Positions 51,781-61,569 of a DNA stretch of 64,000 nt are shown one piece after another (the stretch's first letter is position 1; the number at the start of each line of letters is the position of its first letter). Source of the DNA: Syntrophaceae bacterium UBA6087 (lineage in GTDB: Bacteria > Desulfobacterota > Desulfomonilia > UBA1062); assembly GCA_002448235.1 (NCBI GenBank), contig DIXF01000005.1:124001-188000 (forward strand), read 5' to 3'. A program made the position numbers and the translations under genes. The notes below the pieces were generated by a model, which saw only the letters and a program-made list of their open reading frames with translations, made no database searches and had not been told where the DNA came from.

Positions 51781-54700
51781 TTACCCCCTCCGCCTGGCAA
51801 CGTTGACCATGAACGCCTTGTACTCGGGACAGAACGTGTTGGCGTCACCAACGGTCGGTGTAAGGAAGTTCGTGGAATCGCTTCCGTCTTCCGGATAGAG
51901 CCAGCCGTAATTGAACGGCATTCCCACCTGATGGACGGTCTTGCCCTCAACCTTGAACGGCTTGAAGCGCTTGGTGACCATGGCGATGCACTTCGCATCT
52001 CCACGGGCCGATGACACCGTTACCCTCTCGCCGTTGACGATGTTCAGCTCCTTGGCGAGCTCTTCGCCGACCTCGACATAAAGCTCGGGCTGCATCTCCA
52101 GCAGCCACGCCTGCCATCTGGTCAGAGCGCCGGAGCACCAGTGCTCGGTGCAGGAATAGGTGGTGCATACGTAGGGGAACTTCTCGCTTGCATTCGCCAC
52201 TTTGTCGAGGTCGCTGTTGAAGATCTCGATGGTCGGGTTGATCAGCTGGTTCGAAAGCGGGTTCTTCGCGAGCGGGCCTTCGAGAGGCTCGTAATGCTCG
52301 GGGAACGGGCCTTCAACCATGCCGGGCCCGAAGAGCGACCCTACACCGTCGGCCTTCATGATGAACGGGTACTTGCCCTTTTCCTTGTCAGCCTGTGGCG
52401 GCCACGGGCCGTCAGGCACGTCTCCCACCCATTTTTCGCCCGTCCATGCAAGCAGCTTGCGCTTGGGGTTGTAGGGCTTGCCGTTGATGTCACAGGATGC
52501 CCGGTTATAGATGACGCGACGGTTGACCGGCCAGCAGAAGGACCAGTTGGGATAAAGACCCAGGCCTGTCGGATCTTCCTTGCCGCGAAGCGCCATTTTG
52601 TTCAGGCCTTTTTCATCGAAGGAGCCGGACATGATCCAGTTGCCGCTCGAAGTGGTGCCGTCGCTCTTGAGCATGCCGAAGGTGGGTACGAGGTCACCCT
52701 TTTTAAACTGCTTCTTCACGCCCTTGTCGTCGATCTCCACATCTGCGGTGAAGTGTCCGTTGATCTGCTTTGCAACCTTGAGGACATCAACCTCTCCATT
52801 ATGGTTCTTGTAGTCCCACTTGAGGTTCAGGATGGCCTCGGCGTTGGGCCCGCCTTCTTTTGCATAGAGCGCCCTGATGGCATCCATCAGGCGAACCTGG
52901 ATGTCGGCGCAGGAAAGGGCGTCTTCCGGAGGGTTGGCGGCCTTATACTTCCACTGGACCCACCTGCCGCTGTTGCTCTGGCTGCCTTCCTTCTCCATGG
53001 TGGCTGCAGCCGGCAGGAGGAAACACTCGGTCTTGACCTGTTTCGGGTCCACGCCGGGGCCGAACCAGAAGGAGGCCGTCTCGTTGTCGAAGATGTTGGC
53101 GCTGACGAGGAAATCGAGCTTCTCCAGGGCCTTGCGGACCTTGCCCGAGTTGGGCGAGCTCACTGCCGGGTCGGTCCCGTAGGAGAACAGGCCTTTCACC
53201 TTGCCTTCATACATCTTGTCGAAGAGGTGCATAAGCGAGTAATGCTTACCGTCGTCCATCTTCGGGAGCCACGAATAGCCGAACCCGTTCTCCGGCGTAG
53301 CTGCGTCCCCATACATGGACTTGAGCCAGCTCACGAAGAAGTTGGGATAATTCTGATAATAGTTCGCCGACTGGGGATCGTTACATTTCGGCGTGTACTT
53401 CTCGAGGTATTTCTCTATCGTGTCCAGAGAAGCGGAAGGCATCTTCAGGTAGCCCGGCAGATTGCCGTACAGGATGCAGTGGTCGGTCGATCCCTGCACG
53501 TTCGGCTCGCCCCGAAGGGCATTCACGCCGCCGCCTGCAATGCCCATGTTGCCCAGCAGGAGCTGGATCATGGACATGGTGCGGATGATCTGGCTGCCCG
53601 TGGTGTGGTGGGTCCAGCCGAGCGCGTAGCACTCCGTGCCCGCCTTGTCCGGTACGCCGGTTGCGCTGTAGGCCTCGTAGACCTTCAGGAGGTTGTCCTT
53701 TGAGACACCCGTGATGCTGGAGACCTTGTCCAGGGTGTAGCGCGAGAAGTGCGCCTTCATGAGCTGGAACACACAGTGCGGGTCCTGCAGCGTCGGGTCC
53801 TTCAGCGGGATGCCGTTTAAATCCATCTGGAAGGTCCACGTCCCCTTGTCGTACTTGCGCTTCTCCGGATCATACCCCGAGAACAGGCCGTCGTTGAAGG
53901 TGAACTCAGGGTTCACGAGGAACGAGGCGTTGGTGTAGTTGATCACGTAGTCGTGGAAGTACTTGTCCTTGTTCACGATGTAGTTGATCATGCCCCCCAG
54001 GAAGGCGATATCCGTGCCGGACCGTAAAGGTACGTGGTAATCGCAGCGGGCCGAGGTCCTGGTGTAGCGTGGGTCTACGTGGATGATAGTCGCCCCGGCA
54101 TCTTTCGCCCGGAGGATCCATTTGAACGCCATGGGGTGGTGCTCCGCGGCGTTGCTGCCCATAATGAGGATCACATCACTGTTTTTTAAATCTATGTAGT
54201 GGTTCGTCATCGAACCCCTACCAAACGACTCTCCCAGAGCCGCTACGGAGGGGCTGTGTCAGACCCTTGCCTGGTGATCGATATACACCAGGCCCATGGC
54301 CCTTACAGACATGCTGATCAGCCAGCATTCTTCATTGTCGATATTTGAGCTGCCGAGGTGGGAGACCGTTTCGGTGCGGTTGACCAGCTGTCCCTTGTCG
54401 TTCGTGACGACAAAGTCCTTGTCGCGCGCGTCCTTGGTGAGGCGGGCGATCCGGTTCATTGCCCAGTCCCAGTCCTTGGTTTCCCACTTGTCGCTGTACG
54501 GCGCCCGGTACTGGACCTTGCGGAGGCGGTGTTTGTTCGCCTCGGTGAGGTCGAAGAAACCGGCGCCCTTGGCGCAGAGCGCACCCTCGTTGATCGGGTG
54601 CTCGGGGTCGCCCTCGATGTTGAATATTTTCCCTGTAACGTTGTCCACGCTGCAGATCAAGCCGCACCCGCAGGAACAGTAGGCGCAGACGGTCGTGTAC

Positions 54701-54837
54701 TGCTTGGCCGTCTTGATGCGGTTCATCTTGTTCAGCTCGGCAGCGTACGCATTCACCGGCTTGAAGTTCAGGCCAAGAGCGGACGACGCACCGACAACGC
54801 CGGTCAGCTTCAGGAATCCCCTACGTGTAACTTGCAT
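51781..54837 (-). CDS. fdnG: Formate dehydrogenase-N alpha subunit, selenocysteine protein
   Basis: A 1018-aa protein (E. coli FdnG has 1015), read through an in-frame TGA at 54261-54259 as Sec193. The context ARV-U-HSPSVAALGESFG matches the known QARVUHGP site. The N-terminus has a Tat signal (TRRGFLKLTGVVG), so the enzyme is periplasmic. A [4Fe-4S] site (CAYCSCGCG) and the molybdopterin/W-bisMGD domains follow, ending in the dinucleotide-binding domain (VTVSSARGDAK). It oxidises formate and feeds electrons to fdnH and fdnI. The sequence after the TGA has a candidate SECIS. GGAGGGAG precedes ATG 54837, and operator S2 lies 32 bases upstream. Ordinary gene callers split this gene in two. Confidence 0.94.
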
Positions 54838-54869
54838 TCTACTCCCTCCTCTATTTATGTATTGAGGTA

Positions 54870-54891
54870 TATATGTACTTCTAGACATATA
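54870..54891 (-). promoter_or_regulatory. Candidate operator S2 upstream of fdnG
   Basis: Perfect palindrome arms TATATG (54870-54875) and CATATA (54886-54891) with the 10-base spacer TACTTCTAGA. It lies 32 bases before the fdnG ATG. It has the same TATG-N10-CATA frame as S3 and S4 and shares the CTAG core. Confidence 0.6.
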
Positions 54892-55062
54892 AAGACTTTG
54901 CATCGACAAAGTCAATGAAGAATTGGCCATTCATTCAGATAAAAATGAATAATATCTTTTAATTATGTTATTGATAACATATTTGATGGATTCTTTATAT
55001 CAGGTTGAGGTGGTTTTCTCTGCCTGTATTGAGCCTGTAGGCCGCCATGTGATTCAGGCGAG

Positions 55063-56223
55063 CTATAAGTTCTGATCTTTGCCGCGGGTTTCATTCCGCT
55101 TGATATCATTGTGGAAGACAGGAAGGGCAATCGTCGCAGAGCGTGGGCCTACCCGCCTCTGTTTGGCTTGAGTCTTGGAAAGGCTGTAGGAGAAGATGTC
55201 GAGAACCTGCCGGATGCCGCCTTCCTGTTCTCCCGTGATCGCTATCCAGCGTATCGTTGCCCTGGGTCCTTCCACCGTGACGAGCACATATCCGTGGAGG
55301 CCGCTCTTGTCGTATTCTCTTTCAACCCTCGATTCCTCGTCGTACCTGCCCGACCAAGTCCGGAGAGAACCCCCTCCGGTGCCGGCCACGATCTGGCGTA
55401 TCGAATTCCCGGCGTCATCGGCAACAGCGGCGCGGTTGTACATATGGTCGTGGCCGCAGAAGTAGACGCGGCCTCCTCCTTTGCCGATAGCGTTCCAGAA
55501 TTGATCCCGCTCCCGGGGGAAAAAGGAGAGGTTGTCCTTGTGCCCTACGCCGAAGGCAGGCTCGTGGCCGTATACAAAGAGATGCGCCTCGGTTTTGAAG
55601 GCGATCCGTGCGTCCAGCCAGGCCTGATTCACCTTATGCTGATGAACGGCGAAATGGTCGAGGCCGATAATCAGGGCGTTCTTGTGACTGAAGCTGTAGG
55701 TGAGCCCTTCTTCTCCCGGGGGGCCGTTTCGCGGGATATAGGCCTGGTCGAAGGCCTGCCGGAAAGCATTTTTCAGCGCGTCCCGAGTGCCGGCCGGCGG
55801 CTCGAGGCGGGCGGGAAGCGGAGGCAGGGCAAAGCGTTCCGGCCCGTCCTCATGGTTGCCCCGCACCGGATAGACTCTGATCCCGGCCTCGTAGACGGGT
55901 TTCATGACTTCTTTCCACGATGCAAACTGAGTCTGATAGTCTGCCCCGCCGTTGTTTATCCAGCCGTTCACGAGGTCTCCGGTGACAAGCACGAGATCCG
56001 GCTGCTCCCGGACGATGTCGCGGGCAATCATCCTGAGGACCTTCTCATTGACATAAGGCTTCAGAGAATCTGCCTTCCGGCTGCCCTGGGTATCGGAGAG
56101 AACGGCAAACTTCCACGGGGTTGATTGTTCCTGCGGGTCTGCCCAGGAGGCGCATCCGCAGGTAGCCAGAAGCAGGAGGAACAACACGACCCTTTCGGCA
56201 GAGCGTTTCATCAGCCGATCCAT
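55063..56223 (-). CDS. Calcineurin-like metallophosphoesterase lipoprotein
   Basis: A 386-aa protein. Lipobox near LLATCGC (Cys lipidated). Metallophosphatase motifs: VLSDTQGS (first metal ligand Asp, though the usual DxH is DTQ), VTGDLVN, RGNHED, VYGHEP and FCGHDH. The C-terminal part is a beta domain ending in a basic tail. Substrate unknown. It sits between fdnG and the DUF364 gene on the same strand without an obvious functional link. GGAGAG precedes the ATG. Confidence 0.87.
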   Translation of the reverse strand: MDRLMKRSAERVVLFLLLLATCGCASWADPQEQSTPWKFAVLSDTQGSRKADSLKPYVNEKVLRMIARDIVREQPDLVLVTGDLVNGWINNGGADYQTQFASWKEVMKPVYEAGIRVYPVRGNHEDGPERFALPPLPARLEPPAGTRDALKNAFRQAFDQAYIPRNGPPGEEGLTYSFSHKNALIIGLDHFAVHQHKVNQAWLDARIAFKTEAHLFVYGHEPAFGVGHKDNLSFFPRERDQFWNAIGKGGGRVYFCGHDHMYNRAAVADDAGNSIRQIVAGTGGGSLRTWSGRYDEESRVEREYDKSGLHGYVLVTVEGPRATIRWIAITGEQEGGIRQVLDIFSYSLSKTQAKQRRVGPRSATIALPVFHNDIKRNETRGKDQNL

Positions 56224-56323
56224 TCACCACTCTCCTCTTGACGTATGTAATGCCTCAGCCGAGCCACGCTATCGATCCGCAATGTCCGGCAGTGCGCGGT
56301 ACTAAGCCCGGAAGACAAGCCTT

Positions 56324-57178
56324 TTATGCCGAGCCTGAATTTTTTCGGATAGTGATCTGCCCGGCTGATTTGCCAGAGAAATGATAGCCGGAACCCCCTT
56401 CCGCAAGGGTATCGAGCAGCGCATCTGCATCGGTGCAGGTAAGGCCGCCGAGGGCCGTTACCCCGCGCCGGAAAAAGGCATCGGGCAGCATGCTCACGGT
56501 CGGACCGACCACGGCTATCTCGCCCCCCGGCTTCGCGGAATCCAGTATGCCTTCCAGGGTGCCGTTCAGCAGTGTGGAACCGGTGACGATCATGCGGTCC
56601 GCCCTGCCTATGGCCTCGGAGGCACGCGAAGGCTCGATATAAAACGGCATCTCGTCTTCCTTGAGGGTGCGTATGTCTTTCTCAAGGATGCCGAAGGGCA
56701 ACGCGCGCTTCTTGAGCATGCGCAGGTACGGGACCAAGGCGCCGACCACAACGACAAAGGCGTCATCAGGGATGCTCATGTCATTGAGCGGGTCCCTGGT
56801 GGGCGCGATCGTATAAGCACGCACCGGATTCATGCGCCAGCAGGTCTGGGAAAGGGCATTGATCGCGGCTATCCCCAGAGCGTTTTTCAGCGGCCGTCCC
56901 TCTTTAAGGTATTCGAGATATTCCCCCGCCGGTATGCCGCCGAGCTTTCCGGCATTCGGAATGGCTGCGGCCGAGCTCGGGCAGCAGACCGACTCCGGGA
57001 TGGCCTTGACCGGGGTGGCACATATCCCGCAGGCACCGTTGGAAAGCTTCACACCGGAGAAAAAAAGGCCGATGACGGCGCGCTCCACCGTGAGGCCCTG
57101 CAGGTCGCGGCCGAGTTCCGCTTGCAGCGCCGCGACGGTCTCGCCCAATATGGATGGATGTTCAGGCTGATCGTGCAT
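56324..57178 (-). CDS. DUF364 (putative heavy-metal chelation) protein
   Basis: A 284-aa protein matching the DUF4213-DUF364 layout: N-terminal half with FFSGVKLSNGACGICATP, then VVVVGALVPYLRMLKKR and the C-terminal half with ASEAIGRADRMIVTGSTLLNGTLEGIL and VVGPTVSMLPDAFFRRGV. The family has been proposed to bind metals and is found near metal-transport genes; the reaction is unproven. Operator-like site S5 lies 25 bases before its ATG, which would tie it to the modA and TonB regulon. Confidence 0.85.
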   Translation of the reverse strand: MHDQPEHPSILGETVAALQAELGRDLQGLTVERAVIGLFFSGVKLSNGACGICATPVKAIPESVCCPSSAAAIPNAGKLGGIPAGEYLEYLKEGRPLKNALGIAAINALSQTCWRMNPVRAYTIAPTRDPLNDMSIPDDAFVVVVGALVPYLRMLKKRALPFGILEKDIRTLKEDEMPFYIEPSRASEAIGRADRMIVTGSTLLNGTLEGILDSAKPGGEIAVVGPTVSMLPDAFFRRGVTALGGLTCTDADALLDTLAEGGSGYHFSGKSAGQITIRKNSGSA

Positions 57179-57203
57179 GTCTCTCCCACCTCCTTGATTT
57201 ACC

Positions 57204-57225
57204 TATCATGTTTTCCCTTGCATAA
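57204..57225 (-). promoter_or_regulatory. Candidate operator S5 upstream of the DUF364 gene
   Basis: Arms ATCATG (57204-57209) and CATAAC (57220-57225) with a 10-base spacer. It matches site S4 at 15 of 22 positions and has one mismatch (C for T) from TATG-N10-CATA. It lies 25 bases before the start codon. Confidence 0.45.
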
Positions 57226-57321
57226 CAATGCGCTATGCGGGCACCCAAAGGAATGTACCAGGGGCGTACTCAAGGCAGGCCGCAGGCCTCAAGAAGTCCG
57301 GCAGGGGCTGTTGTATGCCGG

Positions 57322-58221
57322 CTAGGGAAACATGTTCCAATCGCACTCAGCCATCGGCTTGTAGCCCTTTCCCTGCATAAGAACGTCCAGGTGCACGAGG
57401 CTTATGGCAGAGACATCCGCATCTATTCCGGCAAGATCGTTCACCTTTGTCACCGTGATGAGGTACTGCTTGCACTTCTCGCACACGAACGTGGTTTCCT
57501 TGTCCTTGTCCTTGTCCTCCACGAAGAAATACGTCATCTCTTTCTGCTCGGTGTTCTCGCAGGCCGGGCAGACCACCCTGCTGAACACCCACTCGTGGCC
57601 GCAGCACGAACAGTGGAGCCACCTGCTCGTTATCCCTTCCCTCACCTTGGCGATCATGGGAGGAGATCCGCAGATCGGGCAGTAGCCCTTTTCCCACGCG
57701 AAGCCCTTGATGAGCTCGGCCCAGTTGAGTGCCTTCTTCGCAAAGTATACCCTGAGAACCGTCCTTGTAAGGAATGCAGACGCATACGGGGCGACATTGT
57801 GATCCGAAGACCACTGTTCGATGAGTTCTTCGCCTTTTTCGGGTGTAGCAGCAAGGTATTCCGACAGATCGATGGTCTTCTTCCCGATCAGGCTTTCCAG
57901 TTTCTCCATCTCGGGTTTCATGTCCGGAAAACCTTTGGAGATCGCCGGGATCAGCGACAAGGCAATGGTTCTGCAGGCATCGCTTCCCGGCACGAGGTCA
58001 TTCTGCCGGCTTAAGGGGATACCTTCCTTGAAACGGGACTCATCCAGGTTCAAGGTTTCATCATCGGACAACTCCAGGCTTTCGACGAGGTCGACCTTTT
58101 TGACAAGAACAGGCCTGAAAGCCTTGAGAACATCGCTGCTGTGCTTGTTGCTCCGCACTGCTGCCTCCATGATCTTTTCCAGTAGACTGATCTTCTCTGA
58201 TGCGTTTGCCATATCATCCAA
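57322..58221 (-). CDS. fdhE: Formate dehydrogenase accessory protein FdhE
   Basis: A 299-aa protein. An alpha-helical N-terminal half is followed by the FdhE C-terminal rubredoxin-like pairs: CPICGSPP, CSCCGHEW, CPACEN and CEKCKQY. It binds iron and helps mature formate dehydrogenase. It lies downstream of fdhA on the same strand, 79 bases away. ATG 58221 follows AGAGG by four bases; ATG 58212 is an alternative. Confidence 0.92.
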   Translation of the reverse strand: MDDMANASEKISLLEKIMEAAVRSNKHSSDVLKAFRPVLVKKVDLVESLELSDDETLNLDESRFKEGIPLSRQNDLVPGSDACRTIALSLIPAISKGFPDMKPEMEKLESLIGKKTIDLSEYLAATPEKGEELIEQWSSDHNVAPYASAFLTRTVLRVYFAKKALNWAELIKGFAWEKGYCPICGSPPMIAKVREGITSRWLHCSCCGHEWVFSRVVCPACENTEQKEMTYFFVEDKDKDKETTFVCEKCKQYLITVTKVNDLAGIDADVSAISLVHLDVLMQGKGYKPMAECDWNMFP

Positions 58222-58300
58222 CCTCTTTAGGAATATTCTTCATTGATTATCAGATAATGAAAAGGCACCGGGGGGTTAGCATCACCCGGCGCCCGGTTTG

Positions 58301-60994
58301 TCAGATCTTCTCGACGGCCACAGCGCAGGCCTTGTACTCGGCGGTCTGAGTGAACGGGTCGAACACGGCGTTCGTGAGCCAGTTCGCGTTTCCCTCCCTG
58401 AAATGGAACGCCATCCAGACCATGCCTTTCGGGACCTGTTCCGTGACATTGGCCTTTACCTTTACCTCGCCGCGCCGTGAACGGACCCGGACGACCTCGT
58501 TGTGCTTTATGCCCAGGGCGAGTGCATCTTCGGGCGACATGTCAGCCGTCTCCTCGGGAAGGAGATAGTTGAGCCCGCTCCGGCCTGTCTGGGTGCGGGT
58601 GTGATAGTGGTAGAGCCTGCGGCCGGTGGAAAGCACGAACGGGTACTCGGCGTCGGGCACTTCGGCGGGCGGGGTCCAGTCCACCGGGGTAAGCCGGCCT
58701 TTGCCGCTCGTGAACACCCCGCCTTTGTGGAGGACGGGCGTGCCGGGGTGCTCTTCGTTGGGGCAGGGCCACTGGAGGCCGTCCTGTTCGATCCTCCGGT
58801 ACTTGATCCCGGCCATGGCCGGTGCAAGGACCGAGACCTCGTTGTCCCAGAGCTCGGGCCCGCTGCCCGAGGCCCACTCGTGGCCCATGCGCTTCGCGAT
58901 CTCCTTGAAGATCCACCAGTTGGGCCTGGACTGGCCGGGAGGGGTGCTGACCTTGCGCACCCGGCTCACTCTCCGCTCGCTGCTCGTGAACGTGCCGTCG
59001 TCCTCGCTCCAGGCCGCGGCAGGGAAGACCACATGGGCGAACCGGGTGGTCTCGGTGGGGAAGATGTCGTTGCACACGAGAAATTCGGCGGAAGCCAGCT
59101 CGTGCTCCACCTTCCTGATGTCCGGCTCGGTGTTGGCAAGGTTCTCGCCAAAGATCCACAGAGCCTTGACCTTGCCGTCGACAAGGCCTTCCATCATCTG
59201 GGGGATCATGAGGCCGGGCTTTTCGGGAAGCTTCTCGACGCCCCAGGCCTTCTCGAACTTGGCCCTGGCGTCTGCGTTGGCTACCTGCTGGTAGCCGGGG
59301 AACACGTTGGGAAGGGCACCCATGTCGCAGGCGCCCTGGACGTTGTTCTGGCCGCGCAGAGGATTGACGCCGCCGCTCTCAAGGCCCATGTTGCCCAGCA
59401 GCATCTGGAGGTTGGCGACTGACAGTACATTGTTCCTGCCGCAGGTGTGCTCGGTGATGCCCAGCGTGTAGCAGCACATGACCGGCTTCACCGAGGCAAG
59501 CGTACGGGCGATCTCGCGGATCCGGTCCGCAGGGATGCCGGATATCTCGGAGGCCTTTTCCGGCGTGTACTCCATCACCTTTGATTTCAGCTCGTCGAAC
59601 CCCTCGCAGCTCTTTTCGACGAAATCCCTGTCATAGAGATCTTCCGTGATGAGGACATTCATGAGTCCGTTGATGAATGCGATGTCGCTGCCCACACGGA
59701 TCGGGGCGTGAATCGTTGCGAAATCGGCCAGAGGCTGCTTCCTCGGGTCGACCAGGATGAGCTTGGCGCCGTCCATGACGGCGTTCTTCAGGAAGGTTGC
59801 CGCAACGGGATGAGCCTCGGTCATGTTGGAGCCGATGACGAGGAACATCTTCGCATGAGCAAACTCGCCGAACGAGTTGGTCATTGCGCCCGAACCGAAT
59901 GCAATCGCCAGACCGGCGACCGTGGGGGCGTGTCACGTTCGCGCGCAGTGATCGATGTTATTGGTGCCGATCGCTGCGCGGAAGAGCTTCTGCATCTGGT
60001 AGGAATCCTCGTTGATGCTGCGTGCGCAGCTCACGCCCGCGATCGCGTCCGGGCCGTCCTTCCTGATGATCTCCTTGAGCTTGTTCGCCACCAGGTCGAG
60101 CGCCTCATCCCAGGACGCCTCCCGGAACTCGCCGTTCTTTTCCCTGATCAGAGGGGTCTTCAGCCTGTCTCCCGAGTAGATGAAGTCGTAGCCGAAGCGG
60201 CCCTTGACGCACAGGCGTCCCTTATTCGGAGATCCTTCCTCGACTCCCGTCACCTTTGTGATTTTTCCTTCCTTCACGTGGAGCATAAGCTGGCAGCCGA
60301 CGCCGCAGTACGGGCATGTGGTGCGGACCTTTTCCAATTCTTTTGCGCGTCCGGTAAACTTCGCCTTCTTCTCGACGAGGGCACCCACCGGGCATGCCTG
60401 CATGCACTGCCCGCAGAAAACGCACTCGCTCTGATCATATCGGACATCGGGCCCTGCCACGATCTTCGCATGCGGCCCGCGGTAACCGAAGGTTATGGCC
60501 CGGTTCACCTGGACCTCCTGGCACGCCTGTACGCAGCGCCCGCAGAGGATGCACCTGCTGTAATCCCTGATGATGAAGGGGTTCATGTCCTCGTTTTCAA
60601 ATGGCTGAGGCGTGTTTTCAAAGCGGAGCTTATCTATCCCGTACTTATATGCAAGATCCTGGAGCGTGCATGCCCCGGACCGCTCACAGGTGATGCAGTT
60701 GTGACGGCCGCTTGCCAGGAGGAACTCGGTGGTAAGCTTCCTCGTCCTGTGGACCCTTTCAGACTCAGTGTCCACGGTCATGCCTTTTTCCGCCGGGGTC
60801 GAGCACGACGCCATCAACGACCGTGCACCTGTAACCTCGACCAGACAGATACGGCAGGCACCTGTAGGTGTACAGCCTTTGAGGTGACACAGCGTAGGGA
60901 TCGTTATGCCATTGTCCGCGGCAACTTCGAGAATTGTCTGCCCCGGTTGAAATGCAACCTGTTTGCCGTTCAGCGTAAGCACGTAGCCGTCCAT
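58301..60994 (-). CDS. fdhA: Cytoplasmic formate dehydrogenase alpha subunit (NuoG-like), selenocysteine protein
   Basis: An 897-aa protein read through TGA 59935-59933 as Sec354, in the context DHCART-U-HAPTVAGL. Domains in order: N-terminal [2Fe-2S] ferredoxin (about 1-75; CHLKGCTPTGACRICLV), NuoG-type His-Cys [4Fe-4S] (HNCITCERSGAC), two ferredoxin clusters (CILCGRCVQACQE and CVFCGQCMQACP), then the [4Fe-4S] of the catalytic part (CPYCGVGCQ) and Mo/W-bisMGD domains. No signal peptide, so it is cytosolic and likely NAD(P)- or hydrogenase-linked. NuoE/NuoF-like partner genes are not adjacent. AGGAG precedes ATG 60994. Ordinary gene callers split it at the TGA. Confidence 0.94.
59905..59935 (-). 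promoter_or_regulatory. Sec codon and bacterial SECIS of fdhA
   Basis: After the TGA (59935-59933) the transcript folds TCGCC/GGCGA around loop GGTCT. The loop falls 19-23 bases after the stop codon, the same offset and sequence as the GGUCU loop of the E. coli fdhF SECIS. SelB should recognise it. Confidence 0.8.
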
Positions 60995-61052
60995 GATTTC
61001 TCCTCTCAATGTCATGCCGGTGAATCGAATTTCTCCGACTGTTTATTCTTCA

Positions 61053-61082
61053 CATTTATACATAATTATAAATGCATGTCAA
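61053..61082 (-). promoter_or_regulatory. Promoter of fdhA with overlapping palindrome
   Basis: On minus: TTGACA (61082-61077), 16-base spacer, TATAAA (61060-61055). The start is predicted about 54 bases before the fdhA ATG. The palindrome CATTTATA and TATAAATG (61053-61060 and 61067-61074, 6-base centre) covers the -10 box. It differs from the S-site family. Confidence 0.6.
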
Positions 61083-61152
61083 TACTGCATAAAATTCATA
61101 ATTCATTTTACCGGTAGGCTCGCTCAAGATGGATTCAGTGATATGAAGGTTA

Positions 61153-61350
61153 TCAGGAACTCCCCTGCGGAAGCTTGACATATAAAGCATCATCCGGTTC
61201 CCTGCTGAACGAGACCCTGGAAAGAACCCATCCCTTTGCCTCCTGCTTCGAACCGAATATCAGGATATCGCCGCTCCGGCTCCTCAACCAGAGATATTTC
61301 CCCTTTCCCATGTCACAGGGCTCGAACGCAACCGCCCACCTTTCCTGCAT
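61153..61350 (-). CDS. Small hypothetical protein (65 aa)
   Basis: Begins MQERWAVAFEPCDMGKGKYL and ends DALYVKLPQGSS; a compact basic/aromatic protein with no signal peptide. GGAGAG lies a few bases before the ATG. It is upstream of fdhA on the same strand, with operator S3 47 bases ahead. I know no family. The codon usage and good ribosome site support it as a real gene, but the evidence is modest. Confidence 0.55.
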   Translation of the reverse strand: MQERWAVAFEPCDMGKGKYLWLRSRSGDILIFGSKQEAKGWVLSRVSFSREPDDALYVKLPQGSS

Positions 61351-61397
61351 ACCCTCTCCGGCCCGTATTCCTTACGGGAAACAGACAATCATTATAT

Positions 61398-61419
61398 TCT
61401 ATGTATTATCTAGCATAAT
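61398..61419. promoter_or_regulatory. Candidate operator S3 (divergent fdh/mod region)
   Basis: Arms TCTATG (61398-61403) and CATAAT (61414-61419), spacer TATTATCTAG. Together with S4 it shares CTAGCATAAT exactly. It lies 47 bases before the 65-aa gene (minus) and 150 bases before modA (plus). Confidence 0.6.
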
Positions 61420-61526
61420 GTACAAGGCCTTGCTACAAGGTTTTGTTTTTCACACCATCAATAATTAATATTACCGCCGATTGCGGGTGGCATACCTGTT
61501 ACAAAAGAACTTGCACGCCATTTTTT

Positions 61527-61548
61527 ATTATGGTATTTCTAGCATAAT
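61527..61548 (+). promoter_or_regulatory. Candidate operator S4 upstream of modA
   Basis: Arms ATTATG (61527-61532) and CATAAT (61543-61548), a perfect inverted pair, spacer GTATTTCTAG. It ends 21 bases before the modA start codon. Confidence 0.65.
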
Positions 61549-61569
61549 TGAATGATTGAGGAGATAGCG

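Noticed and set aside
52141..53703. 520-aa plus-strand ORF opposite fdnG
   Set aside because: Shadow of the formate dehydrogenase gene; no ribosome site or domain.
54259..54261. TGA in fdnG as a true stop or frameshift (pseudogene)
   Set aside because: The reading frame is unchanged across it, the flanking residues are those of known Sec sites, and the full length matches FdnG.
40121..61548. Operator-like sites as E. coli-type ModE boxes
   Set aside because: The half-sites and spacing do not match the TATATA-type ModE palindrome; only the gene context suggests Mo/W.
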